Source: Antilocapra americana (lineage: Eukaryota > Chordata > Mammalia > Artiodactyla > Antilocapridae). Taken from it: 64,000 nt of DNA. Under the pieces are notes generated by a model. The model was given only the letters and a program-made list of their open reading frames with translations, made no database searches and had not been told where the DNA came from. The translations under genes and the position numbers were made by a program. The stretch is from positions 17,857,856-17,921,855 of the forward strand of contig ML664161.1 in the NCBI GenBank assembly GCA_007570785.1, given 5' to 3'. Positions 12,961 through 24,719 of the stretch are shown here, one piece after another. Positions within the stretch are counted from its first letter, which is position 1. Each line of letters begins with the position of its first letter.

Positions 12961-14260
12961 TCTGTAAAATATAGTATTACAGAAGTAATGTTGATGCTGA
13001 ACTTTTAATTTAATTCTCTACCTGAGACTGATCCCTCATAGTGATTGCTATTACTTTATAGAATCCAGGAATCATGGTGTTCCACCATCTGGTTTATGCC
13101 ATCTCTTTAATCAATATTTATGAATATACTTCACAGGGGTTTTGTGAGTCACTGTACCTTATAGAATTTTTAAATTAAATCACTTTGTGAATATTACTGA
13201 CACTCCTGCATTTGTGAAAATTATTAATACTTATTGCCTTTTGCATGGAAGGTTTCCTCAAGACAGTGGGAACATTCTTTGCCAAGATGGATTTACATAT
13301 TCCATTTAAAGAGCTGCATTTTAGAGAGGGATCCCCTAGCCCCAGACACATCCCCAAAGAAAATCAATGGAGCATGACTCATGATAAAGGCCCAGTGACT
13401 TCAACTCTTCCTGCAGGTTGGAAGATCTCCAAAATTTCTATCTCAGCTGTTAGGACTTTCACAAGGTCCAGTCACAAACTTTTAGATATATTTCTACCGG
13501 CATGATCTGCTTTCTTTGAAACTCAATACAACTAAAATGGCCCCAACTGATTCTTTTCCTGACTTCCATATTTCTCACGTAAGTCACTTAAACTCTCCAA
13601 TTAGAAAATTAATGATTTTTCTCTCTCCTTCATACATACATATGAAGCTAGTAAGGCCAGTCTGTTTTAATAATGCTTCTCAGATCAGAACCCTCCTCTT
13701 CGCTTTTCCTTGTCTTCATGCTTGTTTAGGTTTTATCACTATACCAAAAGTCTCCTAATTAATCCGTCTTCCTCTACGCTTCTTTCCTATCTAATCCCAC
13801 TATTACATGAATATGTCTTGGGTGGTCATGCAACTCCCCAGGACACTAAAAAAATTTCAGTACATTTCTCATTACCAACTGGGCTAAATCAGGGGCAGCC
13901 CTCAAAGCTGTCTGTCATTTAGAGCCAATCTACTGTCCTAGCTTCATTCTCTCAAGGCTGCCACATTACACAACTCTCAGGGCACCATTTACACTGCAGA
14001 GTATGTAGGTTACACCATACGATGTAACCTTAAACCACAGTGGGACTGGTGCTTCCTGGAAGCTTGTGAATCGTGGCTCTATAACCCTGTTCTCTCTTGT
14101 ACCAGCCAGCCAAAACCCATTCTCGAAAAGGCCTTTTGGCATCTTCATCTTTAGACCATCTCACCTAGAAAGTCTTAGCCACTCATTAATATCCCTTCTC
14201 CTGGAAATCTTTCTTGGTTTCCTCAACCCTTTCCCTCTCCTCTGGTATCACTCTAATTAC
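12961..14260. other. Mostly unclassified; possible L2 at the right end
   Basis: No domain-bearing frame is seen. The C/T-rich section at about 14,145-14,260 ('ctcctggaaatctttcttgg') is L2-like, but evidence is weak. The rest shows no recognisable repeat. Confidence 0.4.
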
Positions 14261-14261
14261 A

Positions 14262-14520
14262 GTTGTTAAGTGCATGCACTGAAATAGGTCAGAATTGGAC
14301 AGAGTAATTTTTAATTGTTCCTCATTTCAGCACTGTCTCTACGACCTTGGAGAAGTTCCTTCTCTAAGCTTCATCTGCCTGTAGACAGAAATAGCTGCAC
14401 CCATTCCCACAGAGCATAGGGAAGATTAACCAATATCATGAATGTCAGGTAACATTTTTAGCGTGGTTTCCAGCACATGATAAATGCTCTGCATATGTTA
14501 GTTGTGGTGGTGGAGGTGGT
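14262..14520 (+). mobile_element. MIR SINE
   Basis: Near full length. It has a diverged tRNA-like head, then 'acgaccttggagaagttcct' (the conserved core 'gaccttgggcaagtt' in altered form), 'catctgcctgtagacagaaa', and a tail 'cagcacatgataaatgctct'. Confidence 0.72.
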
Positions 14521-14574
14521 AGCTACTGCTGAGGTGACAGTTGTAGGTTTTATTTATTCTAGTAGCTGAGAAAG

Positions 14575-14755
14575 TAGGGCCTGGGGAAGAAGGGTTTTAT
14601 GCCAGGCTCTGCCGTGTGAAAGCTGTGAAGCCTTGAACAAGCTCTCTTTACCCTTCTGAACCTTGTTTTCCTTTCCAATAAAATGATCAAATGACACAAT
14701 GCGTAAGAAAATGCTTTGCAGACTAGCAGACAATATAAATGTAAGATGGCAATGG
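14575..14755 (+). mobile_element. MIR SINE
   Basis: A second MIR follows directly. It has 'gccaggctctgccgtgtgaa', 'agccttgaacaagctctctt' and 'ccaataaaatgatcaaatga' in the expected order. Confidence 0.7.
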
Positions 14756-15289
14756 GGGTAGGTTGGCAGGGTTTTCATTCATCTCTTATCCCCCTCAGGA
14801 CCTTGCACTCAGTGTGGATAAGTACATTCAGTGTACTATTGTACAACCTATTAAATATTTGAGCAAAATTCTGTGAGTCCCAAGGGTTGTAGAACATGGT
14901 TGTTATATATATTTAGGGTTTCAAGAGATTTCGGAGATTATTTGCTTTGATGCCCCATCTCACTATCACCTAAAGTCATACCCAGGGTCGTAAAGAAATT
15001 AAGCAGTTGAACTCAGATCTGTATCTAATTTTTCAGGTTTTTCTTCCCATCATTCTTGGCTAACTCCCTGGATTAAGATCTCATTGATGAAAAAAGTATA
15101 CATTTAAATGTCATTAGTTTTATTTTAACCAGAACCTTAGTAACCTAGTTAAGGAAATTCATGGAAAGTTTTCTTAAATACATTAGAAGAATTAGAAATA
15201 ATGACTACTGGAATTCAGCACTGTTCTGCTCTTCAATGTTTTTTTCCTTCCACATGGAACAACGGTCACTGTAGTTTTGAGTCTGAGTC

Positions 15290-15400
15290 CTCTTGAGAAG
15301 AGAAAGGTGTGGATAGTGCCTGCTATAAAGCAAACAACTGAGGTCAGACACCTGGACTTGACTTCTCTAAGCCTCATCTGCCTGTAAATGGAGATGATAG
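15290..15400 (+). mobile_element. Possible MIR core fragment
   Basis: 'ttctctaagcctcatctgcc' followed by 'tgtaaatggagatgatagta' fits the MIR core (cctcagtttcctcatctgtaaaatggggataata) in diverged form. The flanks are not recognisable. Confidence 0.5.
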
Positions 15401-15509
15401 TACCCAATATAATTCAATGTAATGTGTACCCACTGAATTATGTTGAATTCACATCATATTGAATCGTAATATGTTGAATCCTTTGCCAGTGTTTCAAAAT
15501 TGGAAGATG

Positions 15510-16037
15510 CCATTGTTTACAATAGCCAGGACATGGAAGCAACCTAGATGCCCATCAACTGATGAATGGATAAGAAAGCTGTGGTACATATACACAATGG
15601 AATATTACTCAGCATTAAAAAAAAATTCATTTGAAGCAATTCTACTCAGATGGACGAAACTGGAGCCCATTATCCAGAGTGAAGTAAGCCAGATGCAAAA
15701 ACAACAATACAGTATATTAACACATATATATGGAATTTAGAAAGACGGTAACGAGAACCCAACATGCGAGACAGCAAAAGGAACGCAGATGTATAGAATA
15801 GACTCGTGGACTTTGGGGATGAGGGTAAGGGTGGGATGATATGGGAGAAGGACATTGAAACAAGTTAAGTATCATATGTCTAATCAATCGCCAGCCCAGG
15901 ATTGATGTTCGGGGCTGGTGCAGCGAGATTTCCCAGGGGGGGAGGGAGGAGGGAGGGAGGTTCTGGAGGGGAAGCATATGTAAACCCATGGTGATATCAT
16001 GACATTGTATGGCAAAAACAATAAAAAAAAATAAAGA
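15510..16037 (+). mobile_element. Young 5'-truncated L1 3' end with target-site duplication
   Basis: A 528-bp L1 3' end is flanked by a perfect 14-bp target-site duplication, aaaattggaagatg, at 15,496-15,509 and 16,038-16,051. The frame from about 15,510 to the stop at 15,738-15,740 reads as the ORF2 C-terminus with ARTWKQP, STDEWI, WYIYTMEYYSA and SEVSQ, the canonical L1 ending. ORF2 encodes endonuclease and reverse transcriptase in a full-length element; here only the last ~75 codons remain. The 3' UTR includes a G-rich polypurine tract and an A-rich tail from about 16,017. High similarity to the consensus and the intact duplication suggest a fairly recent insertion. Confidence 0.96.
15936..15960 (+). 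other. G-quadruplex-capable polypurine tract in L1 3' UTR
   Basis: A run of seven G followed by GGG-A and GG-A blocks gives at least four G-tracts of three on the plus strand when the long run is split. L1 3' UTRs of several mammals are known to carry such tracts. Confidence 0.7.
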
Positions 16038-16364
16038 AAAATTGGAAGATGTCACATTTTAAAAGAATCCAGATTTTTCTGGAAAAACTCGGCCACGGTG
16101 AGCTCATATTCCCATTCCCTTTTGATAAAGCAGATACTGTCCTGTGTGCCACAGTAATAGTCACTGACCTAGACAATAGTCAGTTGCCATCTGTTGGTCA
16201 TGTTCAAAGTCTTAAGGGTCCTCACTCACATTGCTTGCTTACATGACTTGCTTAGCCCCATTAAGTGTTAAGAGTTTACACCTCTGGCTTTAGTTAGTAT
16301 CACAGCCCCTGCCCACACTAAAGAGGAGAAAAAGATGAAAGGGTTCTAGAAATTTTAAGTTAAT

Positions 16365-16585
16365 AGTAATAATAGTTACTGAGCTTTTGCCATGAGTGTG
16401 AACTATGCTATTTTACATACCCTCACTATGTACTCTGTGGATGAAGAACTAGTCTTATCACCATTTTATAGCCAAGACTATGGTTTTATATGTTAGGTAA
16501 CTTGTCAAAGGCTACAGTTCATGAATGTTTATAATTTGGACATTTCTGCCTCCAAAGCCTAATGTTGGAACCGCTACACTGCTTT
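16365..16585 (-). mobile_element. MIR SINE, reverse
   Basis: 'gttactgagcttttgccatg', 'catacctcact'-like block, 'atcaccattttatagccaag' and 'taacttgtcaaaggctacag' appear in the reverse-MIR order. It ends near 'ggaaccgctacactgc'. Confidence 0.75.
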
Positions 16586-18140
16586 TGTACTCTTTCTTAA
16601 CATATAAATGATGAAATCAGCACCATAATATACTTTCTTCATCTCTCAGGAAAAGCAAATAAATATTGATTAACTACACTCAAGCAATTTTAAATTAGGC
16701 AGTCAGTTTTGAAGTGCTCCAAATCTTGCCTATTTGTGTTCGTGCAGTGGTGGGTTGGCATTAATAATACGCCTGGGTAAATTCTCGCAGCATTTGGTAG
16801 TTTGAAACATCCAACATACAGGTGGGAGTATGCGTATAGCAAAGTAACAGAAAATCTCTTTCTTTTCTTTCCAATTGAACTTATTGTGACATGTAGGGAA
16901 TTCATTCTGAAAGATGGTGGGTTTCTTAAATAGTGGCTAATTTTGATGCATCTGCAAACACTTGACTCCTTGGCTACCCAGGCTTCTTCTGCAGTTGTGT
17001 GTGCAGAAGGGGATGTTATTGCTGAATTAGAGGAATTAGAAGCAACTCGCACTCTATGTGTCATATGCTCAGGCCCCCTTGCAGAACGGAAAGGCTTTTT
17101 TGCACTCTTTCCAGTAATAGCTCCTATGTCTTAATCAAATACATTTCTCCCTGTTTCAGTTTTTTTCTAGCGACCTTTCATGTTTTTCCTTTGTAGTTCT
17201 GCCCTGTGAATTTCGGGGGTGGGATGGGAATTCTTATCTAAACCAAATTTCTATCCCTCCCCACCACCGTTACTAAGCAGTATTATAATAGCAGATCTTA
17301 TTGGCTGTTCCACATTGTGCTGAAGCCATGCAAGGCCTTATCTAATTGTTTATACAAAGGGCTGTATATGGAGAAACCCTGGGCTCCTCTGGTGAGGTTG
17401 CAGTGGAGTAGAAAGTTGCCTCATTCAAGGGATAACCATGGTATCAGAAGGATTGCTGCTTTGTTTTTAAGTGAATGTCTTGCAAGAACAAGTGCCCACA
17501 ACGAAGGCACAGGGACATTTATTAAACCTATTTATTGCACATTTCATTGCCAGAAACCTTCTAGGGCGTCAAAGCCTAAGCAGCAGCTTGGCCACATGGG
17601 GACAAATGATCAGTTAAGTCTAATTGGAGACAATTTCATAGATTTTAAATTGTTTTTCTCCTAGTGGGAAGAGTGTGTTCTTATGGCTAATGTTAGACAT
17701 TTGGATTCAATCAGAAATTGCATTCCTGAGAACATCCTGGATTACATTGTATGTTAGGATTTCAGACTGCGTATTAATATCTTCTTAAGTGTCCAGTTCA
17801 CTGATTTGTGCCCTTTTCATTTGATAGCTGCTACGAGAAGCTCCTTTCCAAAGCAGCTCTCTAGAAATGTGATTTCTGAGGTGCTGAAATCCCCTCTCGA
17901 ATCCCTACCGGAGAATATGCTACCCTCAAATTTTCCCCCAGGCTGAGAATTCCCATCGTTAGTTACTACTCTGAGAGTAGAACTTTGTCCTTGTGGGAAG
18001 TGGCTGATTAAGGTCCATAAATCTGCCACTGTAAAACTGATATACTGAAGACGCCTCTGGTTTATCATCAGTTTGTCCACCTCCATACCTAGGCAGATAT
18101 TTGGAATAGTCTTACATCTCTTTGCCCCTTTCCACTTGCT
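16586..18140. other. Unique sequence, no gene recognised
   Basis: Three open stretches of 111-124 codons occur here (minus 16,690-17,064; plus 17,317-17,664; minus 17,817-18,152). None shows a known domain, repeated conserved motif or convincing splice context. Two GC-moderate blocks (16,940-17,120 and 17,320-17,600) are non-repetitive and might be conserved non-coding sequence. Nothing else is seen. Confidence 0.5.
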
Positions 18141-18290
18141 TCTCAAAATCAAAGGTCTGGCTTAAATGTTATATTCCCCATAAAAATCATCCCTAACAGT
18201 CCCAGTCAAAACACTGCCTACCCATATTAATGCCTTTGGTGCATATTTATGCCTTCGTTAATTCATCATTAAATGTAGACTAGGAACTTA
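18140..18290 (+). mobile_element. Possible L2 fragment
   Basis: 'ggcttaaatgttatattccc' then 'ataaaaatcatccctaacag' matches the L2 'tcaaatgtcacctcctccatgaagccttccctga' block in diverged form. The copy is short and old. Confidence 0.45.
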
Positions 18291-19114
18291 GAAAAATGGT
18301 GAGAGCAGACAAATAAACATGGGCATTTACCCTTGGGTCATGTCTTCCAGGGTAGCTCTTCTTAAAGTAATACCCCCAAGGGGTGGTATATGTAATAATT
18401 CTAGATGATGAATTGATTATTTTTTAAATTTCAATTATTACATATTTACATTTACTGTCTAATTACATTTACCATCTAAATGATCCTGGTTTTTCAGTCA
18501 TGGAGTGATATAAAGGTGTTTTAAAAATAAATGTATTTAACTAAAGAGTTAATAGAAAGCTTTTTTAAATTATAACACAGGCAATACATAGATATAGGGG
18601 AAAAAAACAAAAGCAAAAAGCCATGAAGTGTGTACTGAGCAATTATAGGCATGAGAAGAATCATTAAGGGAATATGTGAAAAACAAAAATTTAGAAAGTT
18701 GTTTTAGGAAAAACAGATCTGAAAATAGACAAATTTTAATGCACTTTGATAAAGACTGTGATAATGTTATATAAAGATATTAATACCTCTGGAGGAGCGT
18801 ATCAGAGGTATCAGCTGCTGGGGATGGAGCATCAGAGCCAAATCAGCTTGTTTACTGCTCACGTGATGCCCCATATCTGATCATGTTTGGGTGTATCCCT
18901 CTTCTCCTTCGAAACCACGTAAGGTGGCTCTGAGGAAAGGATTTGCTCTGCATCATTATCCCTCCACACAGTAGTGCATGGTGTGAACTAATCATTGTTC
19001 CTATAGCTAACATCTAAGGAGAGGTATTATTTTTCAAGGATCTAGCAGATATAGAAATGTATGTGTATCCCAGACTTGTGATGTTACTACTTCCAGACTC
19101 ATAATCTTTTGTTT
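18291..19114. other. AT-rich sequence, nothing recognised
   Basis: AT-rich, partly A-rich sequence. It includes a 9-bp perfect inverted repeat (18,783-18,791 against 18,803-18,811, arms atacctctg / cagaggtat), which is short enough to be chance. Confidence 0.5.
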
Positions 19115-19260
19115 TTAAAGTATACTTGACCTCCAACACCGTGTTTGTTCCAGGTGTACAACTTAGTGATTTGATATTGCTATACATTACAAAATGATCA
19201 TCACAGTAACTTTAGTTACCACCAGATTTACAATCTTGGTATCTCTTAATCAGTAATCAG
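19115..19260 (-). mobile_element. L1M 3' UTR fragment, reverse
   Basis: 'aaagtatacttgacctccaa', 'ccaggtgtacaacttagtga' and 'tacattacaaaatgatcatc' are the reverse complement of the familiar L1M 3' UTR blocks. Confidence 0.62.
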
Positions 19261-19559
19261 AATGCATTCATTTTTTATAATGTGTCCTGACAAGTCAGCT
19301 AAAGGTCTTGGGATACACCTTTCCAAAAAAAATTCTGTTTAAGAATAACCAAAGTCTGGCAAAATAGGGCTCTGTGTATGGGGCAAGGGCTACCTATAAA
19401 TCCTAAAATTCAGTATTTTCAAGCTGACAAGAGATCTCCATAAAACAGATGGGCTGGAGACCTGAATCACTACACATCCTTTGGCTCTTTCCTTTCTGAT
19501 TTCTCCTTCTGCCCTCTGGAGTGTCCATGGAATGCATATCCCCTGGAAAATAGCAAGAT

Positions 19560-19790
19560 GTCTGAGAAGAGCCCAAGACTGGGTGTCACACACCCTGAAT
19601 TTGAATCCCAGGTCTGCCCTTTTGAGCTGTGTGACCTCGAACATTTTACTTAGACTATCTATGTTTTTTCATCAGTAAAATGAGCTTCATAGCACCTTAT
19701 CCTTACAAGATTTGCTCTGAGAATCTGAGATAAAGAATATAAAGCACTTGGCATATATCATAAGAATCATTTTATAATTATTATTGTATG
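19560..19790 (+). mobile_element. MIR SINE
   Basis: The B-box region 'gaatttgaatcccaggtctg' is followed by 'gagctgtgtgacctcgaaca', 'catcagtaaaatgagcttca' and 'aaagcacttggcatatatca'. This is the complete plus-strand MIR order. Confidence 0.82.
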
Positions 19791-19929
19791 AAGGAAAATT
19801 TCTCTGAAAACAGTGTTATGACATTAAGTGCTAGAAATACCCCTAATATCCAAAGTTCAAGATAAGCCTGCTGGTAAGAGGGAAAGAGAGGTGGATAAAG
19901 CAGTGAAGGAGCTGTCAGATCCTTTCACA

Positions 19930-20053
19930 GCAGCTGAGATATTGTTAGAAATGGGGAATCTCAGGCCCCACCCCATATCTACTGCTCAGAATCTGCATTT
20001 TAACAGGATCCCCAGGTAATAGGCTTGCATATTAGAATGGGAGAAGCACTGTT
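19930..20053 (+). mobile_element. MER5A-type hAT DNA transposon fragment
   Basis: 'aatctcaggccccaccccat', 'cagaatctgcattttaacag' and 'gatccccaggtaataggctt', with a terminal 'gagaagcactg', follow the non-autonomous MER5A order. It never encoded a transposase itself. Confidence 0.75.
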
Positions 20054-20077
20054 GTTAGATACTTCCTCTGCTCACAT

Positions 20078-20160
20078 TTGTTGTTCATTTGCTCAGTCAT
20101 GTCCAAATGGACTGCAGCACACCAGGCTTCCCTGTCGTTCACTGTCTCCTACAGTTCCTC
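20078..20160 (-). mobile_element. BovB 3'-terminal fragment, reverse
   Basis: 'ttgttcatttgctcagtcat' followed by 'ggactgcagcacaccaggct' and 'tccctgtcgttcactgtctc' is the reversed BovB 3' end. Only ~80 bp remain. Confidence 0.75.
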
Positions 20161-20224
20161 CTTTTTTTTACAGACAGAGGATCTTGTCAGGCAAATGCAG
20201 TCACAAATTTCTTTTCTTTAAGCA

Positions 20225-20470
20225 GCTCAAAAATAATGATGATAACGAAAGGAGTAATGGTGATCAACATGTGTGTGCACTTGACTTGTATTAATTTAAT
20301 AACCACAAAAGAGCTAGGAATGGATACTATTATCATTCCCATTTTACAGTTGAGAAAACCAAGGCACAATATACTATATAACTAGGGGTTATATAGTAAC
20401 TGCAGGTTCTGGGATGACAACCCAGGCATTTTGGCTCTAGAGTCCTTGCTCTCAACCACATTGATTCCCT
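20225..20470 (-). mobile_element. MIR SINE, reverse
   Basis: 'tattatcattcccattttac', 'agttgagaaaaccaaggcac' and 'gatgacaacccaggcatttt' with 'ctctagagtccttgctctca' show an almost complete reversed MIR. Confidence 0.85.
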
Positions 20471-20754
20471 TGATCCAAGCAATGATGCACCTGCCTCTTC
20501 CCTCGAGGCAAATATTATTCCCCTAAACTTCTGTGAGATCATCTACAAGTGAATCTAGGAGTGTAGGCTCACCAGCTTTAATATTTTCCCACTGCTTCTG
20601 TCATAGTTCAGAGCTGAATTTCTTCTTCCTAGACTTAGGTAGTAGCTTCCTCAGCTGACTTGGCTGTGATCTCTCTCCCACTCTAGACTGTTCAAGTATT
20701 AAGTCACATTAAGTGACAAATATTAAGTTCAAATATTTAGTTATCTTTCTAAAG

Positions 20755-21135
20755 GACAGCTCTGATCACCTGTCCCTATGTCAAAACTTCAAAAGCTTCC
20801 CAGTTTCAATGTAATCCACCTGCCTCTACTCAGGATTCCAGTTTATGCTTTGATCCTGCCTTTCCAAAATTATTTCCATCCCCCCAACACATGCGCACTC
20901 ATGGAGTTGAGCCAGGTGCATGCTCATTTTGAGGGGTCACACCTTTGCCTATCTCTAGAATGCCATTTCCCACATTCCACCTGTCTGAGACCACTGCAGT
21001 ACCACGTAGGTATTACATTCTCAAGAGGCTTTTTTACATGTGTAGAGCCAAGAGTCATCTTTCTCTCCCCTCTTTTCCTGTTCAACTTTGTGACTGCCTC
21101 TTGGAGACATCTTGTACTAATACTGGGCAGGTGCC
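20755..21135 (+). mobile_element. L2 LINE 3' region
   Basis: 'agctctgatcacctgtccct', 'caaaagcttcccagtttcaa' and a later 'tctctagaatgccatttccc' are in L2 order. The block after 21,000 fits the 'ctcaagaggc' and 'gactgcctcttggagac' zone more loosely. Confidence 0.65.
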
Positions 21136-21449
21136 CTTTACATTGATCATAAGTAATGAATTCTACTCAATTTACTTTCAAACTTGACACATATATCCAG
21201 GTTTCTCTGTGGAATATGTGGCATTTAAGCAATTATATGATAGTATGTCAAGGGAGGAGATAGAAGTTCCCTTTTACCCTGCAGCAGTTCACTCTGAGAA
21301 ACCTGATTCAGTCATTGATTTTCAACAAACATGAAAAGCCATGAATCTTGCATGAATAGCAGTGAATAGCTTCATGGCATCCTCCTCCATTCACCTATTC
21401 TCCCTTTTTACCACTTAGTCTTACACACATACATATGTTTTTAAGTATT

Positions 21450-21780
21450 TGTTGTTGTTCAGTTGCTCAGTTGTGTGATTCTTCGTGACCCCATGGACTG
21501 CAGTATACTAGGCTTCCCTGTCTTTCACTATCTCCTGGAGATTGCCCAAGTTCATGTCATTGAGTAGTTTCAATGAATATTCATGGTTGATTTCCACTAG
21601 GATTGACTGGTTTGATCTCCTTGCTGTCCAAGAGAATCTCAAGAGTCTTCTCCAGTACCACAGTTCAAAAGCATCAATTCTTTGGCACTCAGCTTTCTTT
21701 ATAGTCCAACTCTCATATCCATACATGACTACTCAAAACCATGGCTTTGACTTGAGCTCTATCATTGTCCAAAGGAGTTC
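21450..21780 (-). mobile_element. BovB 3' end, reverse, internally deleted
   Basis: The BovB tail starts at 21,450 with 'gttgttgttcagttgctcag'. After 'agattgcccaagttcatgtc' the sequence jumps to 'aatgaatattcatggttga', so about 140 bp present in the consensus (the part reading FGHLM...LEKTLMLG...RWLDGI) is missing. It resumes with the ORF2 segment complementary to ...RRSNQSI and ...ELW.WRRLL. No frame is intact. Confidence 0.88.
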
Positions 21781-21846
21781 ATTTTCTTAAAAATGTGCAT
21801 ACCTTTGATGTGACAGCTTGCTTGTAGTAATCCTAAGAACTTATCA

Positions 21847-21957
21847 TTGTTGTTGTTCAACTGCTCACTTGTGTCCAACTCTTTTTGACCCCATGGACTG
21901 CAGTATGCAAAGCTTCCCTGTCCTTCACCATTTCCCAGAGCTTGCTCAAACTCATGT
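21847..21957 (-). mobile_element. BovB 3'-terminal fragment, reverse
   Basis: 'tgttgttgttcaactgctca', 'tttgaccccatggactgcag' and 'tccctgtccttcaccatttc' form the last ~110 bp of a separate BovB copy. It lies only 70 bp from the preceding one and in the same orientation. Confidence 0.82.
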
Positions 21958-22194
21958 ATCATGGCTACATGCAAAGATTATGATACAATATGACCTATAA
22001 TACATGTGAAGATGGTCATGTAAACCATTACAGGGTGGTTTATGTTACCAAAAATTCAAAATTAATTTAAATGTCCAAAATGGTAGTGTTTTAAAAAGTC
22101 ATAGTATGATCTACCCATGGCATACTTTAGGGAAAGTGATATTGAAAATATTTGTGGGAACAAATTCATAATATATTTTTAACGGAACAAAATG

Positions 22195-23745
22195 TGTATG
22201 AAAAGAAACAGAGAACTTGGAAATAGTCCCACACAAATATGTCCAACTGATTTTTGACAAAGATGCAAAAATAATTCAATAAAGGAAGAATAGTCTTTTC
22301 AACAAATGATGCTAAAGCAATTGAACATCAGGTAAAATGTGAAGTAAAATAGGTAAAATCTTGACATACTATATTTTATAAAAAATTGTTTTGTAATGGA
22401 TCGTAGATTTAAATGTAAAGTGTAAAACTAGGAAACATATAGAAGAAAACATAGGAGAAAGTCTTTGTAATTTAGGGATAGGCAAACAGTTCTAATGTAT
22501 GAAACTCTAAAGATGATCCATAACAGAAAAAAATGGTAGATTGGACTTCATCAAACTTAAAAACTTTCGCTCTGTAAGCAACCTCATTTAAAGGCTGAAA
22601 GGATAACCTAAAGGCCAGGAGAAAGCACTGTGAACCACATATATAACAAAGGACTTGAATCTAGAATATGTGAAGAATTCTTAAAACTCAGCACAAAATA
22701 AAGGATAAAAAGACCAAAAATCTGGATAGAAAATGGGTAAAAGACATAAATAAAACTTCCATCAAAGAAGAGATATAGATGATAAATGAACACATGAAAA
22801 ATTGTTCAACATTATTAACCATTAAGAAAATGCAAATGAAAACCACGAGATGTTACTTCACACGCATCAGAATGGACAAATGAAAACTGATAATATCAAA
22901 TGTTAGTGAGGACATGAAAAAACTGAATAACTTGTAAGTTGCTAACTGGAATGTGAGATTGTGCAGTCATTCCCAAATGTAGTTCAGCAGTTTCTTCAAA
23001 AACAAAAAACAAAACTAAGCACGTTCTTACTGTATAACCCAGCAATCACATTTTGGGGCATTTATCCCACAGAAAGGAAAACTTAAGGCCACACAAAAAC
23101 CTGTGAATGATGGTTCAAAGAAATTACCCAAACAATCTTTAGTGAATGAAAGATAAAAATAAATTGTGGTATATCCATTCTGAAACACTCCTCAGCTGTA
23201 TAAAGGAGTATATTACTGATGTGTGTAACAATTTGGATGAATCTCAAGGGAATTATGCTGAATGATAAAAACCACTCTCAAAAGGTTGCACATGCATGAA
23301 TGAGTCCATTTAACATTTTCAAAATGAAGGATTATAGAGACGAAGATCAAATTAATGGTTGCCAGAGGTTAGAGATGAGATGGAATAGGGAAGGAGAATG
23401 GATGTGACTGTAAAGGGTTAACCCAGGGAACTTCATGATGATGGATAGTCCTGAATCTTGACCATGGTATGATTACATAAATCTACATATGTGTTATAAT
23501 TACATAGACTACACACAGATACAAACACAGGAGTGCAAATGAGTATATGTAAGACTGGTGAAATCTGATTATAAGATCTGTGGATTGTGCCAATGTCAGC
23601 TTCCTGGTTTTAATACAGTACTGTAGTTATCTGAGATGTTACCATTGGGGGAAACTTGATGAAAGGGACACAATACCTCTGTGTACTACTTATCTAACAT
23701 CTTGTAAATCTATAATTATTTTAAAATAGAAAGTTACAAAAACCT
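22195..23745 (+). mobile_element. L1M ORF2 C-terminal third plus 3' UTR
   Basis: About 1.55 kb follows L1 order. 'gatttttgacaaagatgcaa' (22,250) and 'agaaaacataggagaaagtc' (22,445) come first. Then 'ttggacttcatcaaacttaa' (22,545), 'aaaatgcaaatgaaaaccac' (22,830) and 'acccagcaatcacattttgg' (23,037). The 3' UTR reads 'tggttgccagaggttagaga' (23,356) and ends 'aaatctataattattttaaa' (23,706). Stops and indels are frequent. It is an ancient copy without a recognisable target-site duplication. Confidence 0.86.
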
Positions 23746-24281
23746 AATTTGCTACCTGTGATAACTTGGACAGATCTCCAGAGCATTATACTGAGTGAAA
23801 AAAAAAAATCTGTTAGATACTGTATGATTTCATTTATAGGAGACTGTGTATTGGTTGATTAATGAAAATGTTACCCGAGGCCCACACGAATTTCACACTA
23901 ACTTTCCCCAAGAGATATTATTTAATATTTGTACATTAACATTTGCAGTGATTTTATGAAACAATACCATGAATACCATGAATCAACTGTACATAATTCT
24001 CACAATAGCAGATAGACAGAACAAATTAGTAGTTGCCAAGGGATAAGGATGAGGAAGGTGGTAATGAAGGGGTAGACTGTAAAGGATTTCCCCTGAAGAG
24101 TTTTATGTAATGAAACAGGTTTGTATAAGGTTATGGTGGTAGTTACACAAATATATACATGGGATTAAAATGCATGAAAGTATATACAGATGTGTTTGTG
24201 TGTATGTGCACATATACAGGTAGAACTCTGTAAATTGTCAAGAAAGCAGAATATAGTTTAACAGTATTGTATAAATGCCGT

Positions 24282-24490
24282 GGGCTTCCCAGGTAGTGCA
24301 ATGGTAAAGAATCCACCTACCAATGCAGGAGATGTAAGGGACATGAGTTCAATCTCTGAGTTGGGAAGATCCCCTGGAGTAGAAATGGCAACCCATTCCA
24401 GTATTCTTGCCAGGAGAATTCCATAGACAGAGGAACATGGTGGGCTACAGTCCATAGGATCTCAAAGGACTGGACATGACTGAGCACACA
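24282..24490 (+). mobile_element. Bov-tA SINE in L1M
   Basis: The Pol III head is 'gggcttcccaggtagtgcaa' with 'aatgcaggagatgtaaggga'. The B-box region is 'gagttcaatctctgagttgg'. The BovB-related tail is 'ctacagtccataggatctca' with 'gactggacatgactgag'. It is diverged by scattered substitutions. Confidence 0.92.
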
Positions 24491-24574
24491 CATACACACA
24501 AATGTCAGTTTCATGCTTTAGCTACTGTATTACATTCATGTAAGATGTAACCATTTATGTAGAATGTAACTATT

Positions 24575-24719
24575 GGCTCCTCTGTCCATGGGATTCTCCA
24601 GGCAAGAATACTGAAGTGGTAGATATTTCCTTCTCCAGGGAATCTTCCTGAGCCAGGGATTGAACCCAGGTCTTCTACACTACAGGCGATTCTTTACCAT
24701 CTGAGCCACCAGGGAAGTT
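24575..24719 (-). mobile_element. Bov-tA SINE in L1M, reverse, 3'-truncated
   Basis: 'tgtccatgggattctccagg' to 'accatctgagccaccaggga' is the reversed tRNA-Glu head and middle part. The BovB-derived tail expected to the left is absent. Confidence 0.92.

Noticed and set aside
16690..17064. 124-codon open frame on the minus strand as a gene
   Set aside because: No recognisable domain, no promoter or splice evidence, and the size is compatible with chance in 64 kb read in six frames.
17317..17664. 115-codon open frame (plus) as an exon
   Set aside because: No domain or conserved motif; surrounding splice-like dinucleotides are not convincing.
17817..18152. 111-codon open frame (minus) as an exon
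   Set aside because: Same reasons; overlaps no known product and has ordinary composition.
18783..18811. 9-bp inverted repeat as a regulatory hairpin
   Set aside because: Arms of nine bases are expected by chance several times in a window of this size.
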